From: Ilex aquifolium
Lineage: Eukaryota; Streptophyta; Magnoliopsida; Aquifoliales; Aquifoliaceae
Assembly (NCBI GenBank): GCA_951799425.1
Contig: OX637407.1
Location: 24,667,191 to 24,731,190 of the forward strand
Reading direction: 5' to 3'
DNA: 64,000 nucleotides
The notes below the pieces were generated by a model. The model did no database searches. It saw only the letters and a list, made by a program, of their open reading frames with translations, and had not been told where the DNA came from. Below, one piece after another: positions 58,401-64,000 of the stretch. Every line of letters begins with the position of its first letter. Within the stretch, counting starts at the first letter, position 1. The position numbers were made by a program, and so were the translations under genes.

Positions 58401-60857
58401 GATTACAGAAAATTGAATGCTGCCACCCGGAAAGACCATTTTCCTCTCCCTTTTATTGATCAAATTCTTGAGCGTGTGGCTGGTCATCCTTTTTATTGTT
58501 TCTTGGATGGTTATTCTGGTTATTATCAAATTGAAATTGCATTAGAAGACCAGGAAAAAACCACTTTTACTTGTCCTTTTGGTACTTATGCTTTTCGTAG
58601 AATGCCATTTGGATTGTGTAATGCACCTGCTACTTTTCAACGTTGCATGATGAGTATTTTTAGTGACATGGTTGAAAATTGCATGGAAGTTTTTATGGAT
58701 GACTTAACTGTTTTTGGATCTTCTTTTGATGCATGCTTATTGAATTTAGAGAGAGTGTTGACTCGTTGTGAGGAAAAGAAATTGGTTCTGAATTGGGAGA
58801 AATGCCACTTTATGGTACCTTCAGGTATTGTCTTAGGGCATATTATTTCTTCTAGGGGGATAGAGGTTGATCAATCTAAGATTGAATTAATCTCTAAGTT
58901 GCCTACACCTAGGACAGTAAAGGATGTGAGATCCTTTCTTGGTCATGCGGGTTTTTATAGGAGGTTCATACAAAATTTTTCCACCATCTCTAGACCATTA
59001 TGTGACCTCCTAGCTAAAGATGCCCCATTTGAGTGGACTCAAGCTTGTCAAGAGGCATTTAAAATGCTAATTGGCAAGCTTACCTCAGCACCCATAATGC
59101 AACCACCTGACTGGACTTTGCCTTTTGAGATCATGTGTGATGCTAGTGATTTTGCTGTAGGTGCTGTTCTTGGACAGCGAAGAGAGGGGAAGCCTTTTGT
59201 CATTTATTATGCTAGTAGAACTCTAAATAGTGTTCAGATGAATTACTCCACCACCGAAAAAGAGTTACTAGCTGTAGTGTTTGCTTTGGATAAGTTTCGT
59301 GCTTATTTGATTGGTTCTCCTATTATTGTTTTCACAGATCATGCAGCCCTTAAGTACCTTCTTACAAAGAAGGATGCTAAGGCACGATTAATACGGTGGA
59401 TTTTACTTTTGCAGGAATTTGATATTACCATTAAAGACAAGAAAGGAGTGGAGAACGTAGTGGCTGACCATCTCTCGAGGCTCACATTTGAGGATACCTC
59501 TGACCACCTACCAATCAGGGATGATTTCCCCGATGAACATTTACTTTCTATTACTTCTCTACCATGGTTTGCTCATATTGTGAATTATTTGGTTGCAGGT
59601 GAGTTACCGGTGGATTGGAGCGCTCAGGACAAGAGGAAGTTCATGACTGAGGTACGTAATTTCTATTGGGATGACCCTTTTCTTTTCAAATACTGTCCTG
59701 ACCAAATTTTAAGGCGTTGCATTCCTGATGAGGAGATTGCCAGCGTCTTGGAATTTTGTCATTCTCAAGCTTGTGGAGGCCACTTTTCTATGAAGAAAAC
59801 CGCTGCAAAAATTCTGCAGTGTGGATTTTATTGGCCCACCTTGTTTAAGGATGCAAATATCTATTGTCGCTCATGTGAAAAGTGTCAAAAGTTAGGAGCC
59901 ATGTCACGTCGTTACATGATGCCCTTAAACCCAATTTTAGTGATTGAAATTTTTGATTGTTGGGGTATTGATTTTATGGGACCATTTCCTCCTTCTTTTG
60001 GATATCAATATATTATTGTGGCAGTAGATTATGTGTCAAAATGGGTAGAGGCAGCAGCTTGCAGGTGCAATGATAATAAGACGGTAATTAAATTTCTCAA
60101 AGAAAATGTGTTATCTCGATTTGGTATACCACGAGCTATCATTAGTGACCGGGGTACGCATTTTTGCAACCGTTCTTTTGAAGCTCTGATGAAAAAATAT
60201 GGGGTGGTACATAAGATCTCTACTGCCTACCACCCTCAGACAAGTGGACAGGTAGAACTTGCAAACAGGGAAATTAAGCAAATTTTAGAAAAAACGGTCA
60301 ACCCGGATCGCAAGGATTGGTCTTTGAGACTAGTTGATGCGCTTTGGGCCTACCGTACAGCTTTCAAAACTCCTTTAGGCATGTCACCTTACAGGCTTGT
60401 TTTTGGAAAGCCTTGTCATTTACCTGTGGAGCTCGAGCATCGAGCCTATTGGGCCATCAAACAATTCAATTTTGACATGGGAGAAGCAGGTAAGCTTAGA
60501 AAGTTTCAGTTGACCGAGTTAGAGGAGTTGAGAAATGATGCTTATGAGAACTCTAAAATCTATAAGGCTAAAATGAAAGCATTTCATGATAAAAATATTT
60601 TGAGAAAAACGTTTAAGCCTAATGATCGAGTGTTCTTATATGATTCTAGACTCCATAAGCACCCAGGAAAACTTAGGTCTAGGTGGACCGGACCTTTTGT
60701 AGTAAAGAATGTTTTTGCACATGGGGCAGTGGAAATAGAGAATCCTAAGGATGGTCAGATCTTTAAAGTAAATGGTCAGCGCCTTAAAGTGTTAATTGAT
60801 AGACAAGTTCCAATCGTGGAAGACATTCCACTTGAGGATCCGGTCTATCAACCTTGA
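55485..60857 (+). CDS. Athila-type Gag-Pol polyprotein, intact
   Basis: 1790 codons without a break; Met4 (55494) is an equally good start. In order: Gag (about 1-300), CCHC zinc knuckle (319-332), a variable linker, aspartic protease with DLGAS at 620-624, reverse transcriptase with the catalytic FMDDL near 1070-1074, RNase H starting at [13 protein letters not shown], and integrase. The integrase has an HHCC zinc finger (CHSQACGGH ... CRSCEKCQ) and catalytic residues D1496, D1555 and E1591, that is D,D(35)E spacing. The product would copy the element RNA to DNA in virus-like particles and integrate it. It has no env-like frame downstream. Protease DLGAS in place of DTG/DSG is usual in Athila and not a lesion. 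Confidence 0.95.
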   Translation: MPCMHRYRDTLGRFASRPVIELDSDFLNPLFDNPLSPEEMGEHEDQPIRTLHDYLHPTRTATPSCIMFPANTRQLDFKTGMIQLLPNFHGLENENPYVHIREFEEVVATFHNQIALDDIVRLKFFPFSLKDRAKSWLYSLRPRSIGTWSEMTQVFFNKYFPQHKTNALKRQISTFAQKDSETLYQSWERFKELLSVCPHHGYENWRLVSYFYEGLTPRERQFVEMMCNGEFLQKDPDEAIEYLNELAEKAHTWTGPSATESTNRSRPAGNPNGGGIYHLREDDSLKAKVEMLTRELDVLKTKDLKPTHVANHAESFGPCFVCGGVDHLAQECLTLAEMRGMYEEQCNALGMYKKPFTPYSDTYNPGWRNHPNFSWKSENQPPAQPPRSYPTPYHAPTSSRSPLEDTLHAFIETQGKTNQKFESLIVQVVEENKEIKSQMSKLMSSLSVNERGKFPSQAQSAPHGQHMAQENLKDVNVIVTRSGESLHTPTTDKSDDQDNSDAELPKEPEVTKSLVKVPFPQALKSSKRTLDANNEILENLRQVKINLPLLHVIKQVPTYAKVLKDLCTVKRKHHVKKTAFLTEQVSALIEQRIPPKYKDPGCPTIACSIGNNEFGQALLDLGASVNLMPYSIYLQLGLGEIKPTTVVLQLADRSVKVPRGVVEDVLIQIDKFYYPVDFLILDTSSVVDTTSKIPLILGRPFLATANALINCRNGLMKLSFGNMTLEVNIFHIAKQPENDDESHQTYMIDSLMDKGVSIAHDFDPLEYFLIHSECDSISDPSDVVDICVTFDRTQDYGTRAWQPKFEELPEKGEKQIPSSVEAPKVELKPLPKGLKHAFLGPGDTFPVIISSELSDSQGEKLIRTLREHQSALGWNIADIKGISPLVCSHKINLEEGTSPRRDPQRRLNPTMKEVVKNEVLKLLDAGIIYPIADSKWVSPTQVVLKKSGVTVVKNDLGELVPTKLVTGWRMCIDYRKLNAATRKDHFPLPFIDQILERVAGHPFYCFLDGYSGYYQIEIALEDQEKTTFTCPFGTYAFRRMPFGLCNAPATFQRCMMSIFSDMVENCMEVFMDDLTVFGSSFDACLLNLERVLTRCEEKKLVLNWEKCHFMVPSGIVLGHIISSRGIEVDQSKIELISKLPTPRTVKDVRSFLGHAGFYRRFIQNFSTISRPLCDLLAKDAPFEWTQACQEAFKMLIGKLTSAPIMQPPDWTLPFEIMCDASDFAVGAVLGQRREGKPFVIYYASRTLNSVQMNYSTTEKELLAVVFALDKFRAYLIGSPIIVFTDHAALKYLLTKKDAKARLIRWILLLQEFDITIKDKKGVENVVADHLSRLTFEDTSDHLPIRDDFPDEHLLSITSLPWFAHIVNYLVAGELPVDWSAQDKRKFMTEVRNFYWDDPFLFKYCPDQILRRCIPDEEIASVLEFCHSQACGGHFSMKKTAAKILQCGFYWPTLFKDANIYCRSCEKCQKLGAMSRRYMMPLNPILVIEIFDCWGIDFMGPFPPSFGYQYIIVAVDYVSKWVEAAACRCNDNKTVIKFLKENVLSRFGIPRAIISDRGTHFCNRSFEALMKKYGVVHKISTAYHPQTSGQVELANREIKQILEKTVNPDRKDWSLRLVDALWAYRTAFKTPLGMSPYRLVFGKPCHLPVELEHRAYWAIKQFNFDMGEAGKLRKFQLTELEELRNDAYENSKIYKAKMKAFHDKNILRKTFKPNDRVFLYDSRLHKHPGKLRSRWTGPFVVKNVFAHGAVEIENPKDGQIFKVNGQRLKVLIDRQVPIVEDIPLEDPVYQP

Positions 60858-62574
60858 CCACACCACGCAGGTATGTTTTTCTTTATTTGTTTTGTTTTAT
60901 TTCTTTTATTTTATTTTATTTTATTTTATTTTTATTTTCTTTTCCTTTTAGTCTGCTGTTGTTTTCTTTGTTTTTGTTTGCAGGTTAGTTTTATTTTGTC
61001 ATTTCAGATTACCATCTTTTGTGCTTAGCGAACAACCCACGTCACTCATCAGGTGTATTCTACCCTTTTTAGTTACTTCCCATTCAAATTTGATTCTTAA
61101 ACATTGAGGACAATGTTTCATTTAAGTAGGGGGGTGATGGTGCAAAGTCAATATTTAAAATGCTTGTTGGAACTCTGCGGCATATTTTCATGTGTCAAAT
61201 GTTTTTAATTTTACATCACACGTGCATCCTTTTCACATGTGTACTTATTCTCATTCATAGCTATCTTCGTGAATTCTTCAAACCCACCATAATCATTTTT
61301 TTTTTGCTGAAGCATTCACAGAACCCCTATTGCACTCATCCAAACTTTGTGGTAAGATGGTGGTTTGACACATGTAGTTAGAGAACTCTTTTGCTTAAGT
61401 ATTCATGTGAGTTTTGGAGAGGATTGAGAGCCTACAAATGCAACAAATTGTGATAAGCGTTCATTGATCTGTTGAATTGGGTACTTCTTTTGAGAATATC
61501 ATTACATGGTTTGTGGTAAGATGGTGGATATACTTGGGATATGACGAAGGTCAACTTAGGATCAACGTTTGAGCCTTTCAAGCTAACCCTTTTCACCATG
61601 GACCCCTAGTAGCCAATTTTGAGCCAATAAACACATGTAACTTTTTCTTTTCATATGCCTACATTATCCATACCTCTCCACATTGGAGTATAACCTATAC
61701 ATTGATTTTTCCTACCCTTGTTACTTCCAAGTGTGTACTAGATGTGGAATTCTCTCAAAAAAAAAAAAAAAAAAAAGAGAAAGAGAAAGAAAAGGAAAGA
61801 ACACGAGTTACAAGGTGTTCAAGTGAGTGAGCTTCAAAGAAAAAAATACCGAGGCTGGTCAGAAATAGAAAAAATACCAGGGTGACATTATTGTGTACCA
61901 AATTATTTCAAAAAAAAAAAAAAAAAGAAAGAGAAAAAAAAAAAAAAAAAGAGGCATTATTCTATGACTTGAAAGGTTGAAGAGTACATCAAGTGAGAAA
62001 TGTGGTTTATTGAGAGATTTAACAAGATTCCATTTGTATGTACTTGGAAGTTTTTGAATCCTTTTCATTTTTTTTATATAGCCTCAAACCTAAGCCACGT
62101 TACAACCTTTTGTGTTGACCGTTCTGATCCTAAGTAAGGTTTTGAGAAAGTATGGTGGAAGTCTCATTTGTTAGTATTCCTATCATAAGATCAATGTTTG
62201 CTTGTTGCTTGTACAAAATTGCCTAATTCCCCATGAGAGTGTGTGCACACCCATTGTCAACTCCATAGAGAGAATCTCCCCACGAAACACTTTTATACCC
62301 GTGAGCTATGGAGTTGAACCTTTCGCTTGAGATGTTCTTGATGTTGCATGTGTCAGGGCTTCTGGTAAGATGGATATAGTTTGGAACACACACACACTCT
62401 GTGGATTGCTTCAGGTGGATTGCTTGTGATGGGGTTGTTGAATTCCTAAGATTGTTTTGATATGTGAATCTGGAAAGTGTGACTTGATTGCTTTTGTGTG
62501 TGATTTTCTTTGGTTTCTTTCATTGTTTTGGCATGAAAATTGCTAGGGACTAGCAATGAGTAAGTTGGGGGGTG
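60858..62574 (+). other. Non-coding 3' region of the Athila-type element with two purine tracts
   Basis: No env-like or other credible frame. It contains a T/A pentamer repeat (TTTTA)n at about 60898-60933, A-rich purine stretches at about 61758-61800 and 61909-61952, and a tract AAGTAGGGGGGTG at about 61124-61136. That tract is almost the same as the true polypurine tract AAGTTGGGGGGTG at 62562-62574. Confidence 0.75.
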
Positions 62575-63951
62575 TGATGAGTGCGCGAAAGTGCATTCTA
62601 AATACCCCATTATTGGGTTAAAATACTAAAATATGAATAGAAATAATTAGATATACTTTATATTATTGAATTTAATATCTATTCACACTGAGATATATTT
62701 GAGCATGATTTTATAATATTTTACATCTTAAATATTGCATTATTGGTTGGTGAAAGATAATTTATAATTGGGCTTTACATTTAATATTTTAGAACTTTAT
62801 TATTGGGCTTTTATATTTGTTTTTATTTTGATGACAGCCCATAGAGTGAAAAGGCTGAAATTGATGCTGCTATCACGTGGACCCAACACTCATTATTTTT
62901 ATTGGGCTTGATCTTTCTCAAGTTACACAAGATTTGAGCTTTAGGAGTTGAAATAAAGAAGTTGGAATAAAGAGGGGAAGAAAATGTATTTTCTTCTTAA
63001 AGACTTGAAAACCTAAGCCTTTTTGGGCCTTTTCCTTTTGAGCCTTGGACGGCTGGAACCAAAAACAAAAAGATAATAAAAGGGTTTGACTTTTTTATAT
63101 AAAGGAGGAGGCGGCTGTTCCTTTGGGGGGACTGGGTACTGGACGCATATCAGAGACAGGGAGCAGACGACGAAACGGAGGAAGAATTACTGATGGCCGC
63201 CGGTTTGTCTTATTTTTTTGGGAGATTTTTGTTGTCCACTATATTTATGAGTAACTAAATTCTCAAGTAAGGCGAGGGAGGAACTTGCACAGTAGATGGT
63301 ATTTTATTTATTTTTAATTTATGTATTTGATTTCTAATTAGAAATACTCTTTTGTTTTACCATTCTCAATTTATTGTTGGTATTTTCTTCTCCGAATAGT
63401 CATAGAATTTATTCTATTTATGGATTCAGTCATGCTTTTTCTATTGAATGGATTAGTTCTTTGATTATGTTTGGATCAATTATTTATCTATATTGATTTA
63501 ATTCTTTGCTGCAATATTGCTACTTGAGTATATTGTCGTCGTTGGATTTTCTCAATAGTGATAATAATTTATGTATTTTCAAAGTGGTGAATGATTCTTC
63601 AAAGGGTTACATGTGGTTTGATCTTGGTTTATAAATCTATACTTTCCGGTTGGGAATTTTGGGAATTGAATTCCTAATTGAGTTATTCAATGAATTAAGA
63701 ATAATTAAAATACCAAATTTGTGCAAGGGATTCCCGTCGCTTTACTGTTTGTCAAATTTGAGTACTTTTTACGTTAGTCACTTTGTTTCACTTTAATTTG
63801 CATTTAAAATTAATCTTTATTCTTCAGTAATCATTTAATATTTTTCTTTAGTTTTTTTGTTCCTGTCTATTATTCTTTTAATTTGTCTCTCTGTGGAATC
63901 GACACCCCAAAGCTGTGCTACAATTACCGTGTTATTCTTTGGGCGTAATCA
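62575..63951 (+). repeat. 3' LTR of the Athila-type element
   Basis: 1377 bp, same length as the 5' LTR and offset from it by 8637 bases. The lines I compared agree base for base, including the T runs and the TATA-like box (about 63096). Confidence 0.95.
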
Positions 63952-64000
63952 GGACTCGACATAGCACATTCTGTCGGGATTCGGCACCTCCACGTCTTCT
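63952..64000 (+). pseudogene. Tat-type second RNase H, continuation after the nested insertion
   Basis: Starts with the right copy of the GGACT duplication. In the Tat frame it continues with DIAHSVGIRHLHVF, the expected next part of an archaeal-type RNase H, and is open to the window edge. Confidence 0.85.

Larger units (their letters stand above)
53938..63951 (+). mobile_element. Complete Athila-type Ty3/gypsy retrotransposon
   Basis: 10,014 bp from TGATGAGTG to GGCGTAATCA, with two 1377-bp LTRs showing no difference by eye. A primer site TGGCGCCGTTGCCGGGGA (55320-55337) is complementary to the 3' end of plant tRNA-Asp. One long gag-pol frame follows, then about 1.7 kb of non-coding 3' sequence and a purine tract (AAGTTGGGGGGTG) just before the right LTR. 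The 5-bp GGACT duplication is intact. Assignment to the Athila lineage is from the Gag and the protease motif [10 protein letters not shown]. All features point to a recent, possibly still competent insertion. Confidence 0.93.
49149..64000 (+). mobile_element. Tat-type Ty3/gypsy retrotransposon, degenerate and split by a nested insertion
   Basis: It consists of a 5' LTR (about 49149-49924), a primer site (49928), a frameshifted gag-protease, and RT-RNase H-second RNase H, interrupted at 53937. The element resumes at 63952 after the inserted Athila-type element and continues past the window. Assignment to the Tat lineage rests on the extra, archaeal-type RNase H after the normal one and on the TGGCGCCGTCTGTGGGAA primer site. 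Integrase and the 3' LTR are outside the window. The left boundary is approximate. Confidence 0.85.

Noticed and set aside
60858-62574. Possible env-like gene downstream of the Athila-type pol
   Set aside because: Only short frames (about 70 codons) occur; no signal peptide plus membrane segment arrangement is seen.

Overview
This is nuclear DNA of a flowering plant, most likely a tannin-producing and probably woody dicot. The evidence is a complete intron-containing leucoanthocyanidin reductase gene, plant-type bHLH, aspartyl protease and spliceosome genes, AT-rich non-coding DNA with CT/GA microsatellites, and several families of plant transposable elements. The species cannot be fixed from the sequence alone. 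No tRNA, rRNA, CRISPR or prokaryotic feature was recognised.

Layout. 1-1157: 3' end of a Tat-type Ty3/gypsy element with its 3' LTR. 2053-9362: a minus-strand, non-coding LTR retrotransposon made of two tandem units with three LTRs, full of minisatellites and flanked by one 5-bp target duplication (GATTT). 11804-18279: a five-exon LAR gene whose introns carry two Helitrons, a Stowaway MITE and a larger MITE. 18465-20605: a MITE and a 1-kb foldback Mutator-like element with a 9-bp target duplication. 23135-25095 (minus): a two-exon bHLH gene. 25096-39993: a long gene-free stretch with three tandem MITE-like copies, a hAT-like MITE and a third copy of the Helitron family. 39994-41370 (minus): an intronless aspartyl protease. 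44063-47123 (minus): a seven-exon CCDC130/YJU2-type splicing factor. 48411-48706: a decayed CLE peptide gene. About 49149-53937: a degenerate Tat-type Ty3/gypsy element, broken in its second RNase H by an intact 10,014-bp Athila-type element (53938-63951). The Tat reading frame resumes at 63952 and runs off the window.

The host genes belong to unrelated pathways: flavan-3-ol/proanthocyanidin synthesis, transcription, proteolysis and pre-mRNA splicing. The mobile DNA shows links between elements. The Tat-type element and the non-coding composite share the same 18-base primer binding site, so an autonomous relative of the former could mobilise the latter. All three Helitron copies have the same orientation and share a trinucleotide-repeat core that differs in length between copies. 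The Athila-type element is the freshest insertion: 1377-bp LTRs without visible differences, an intact target duplication and an unbroken 1790-codon gag-pol frame.
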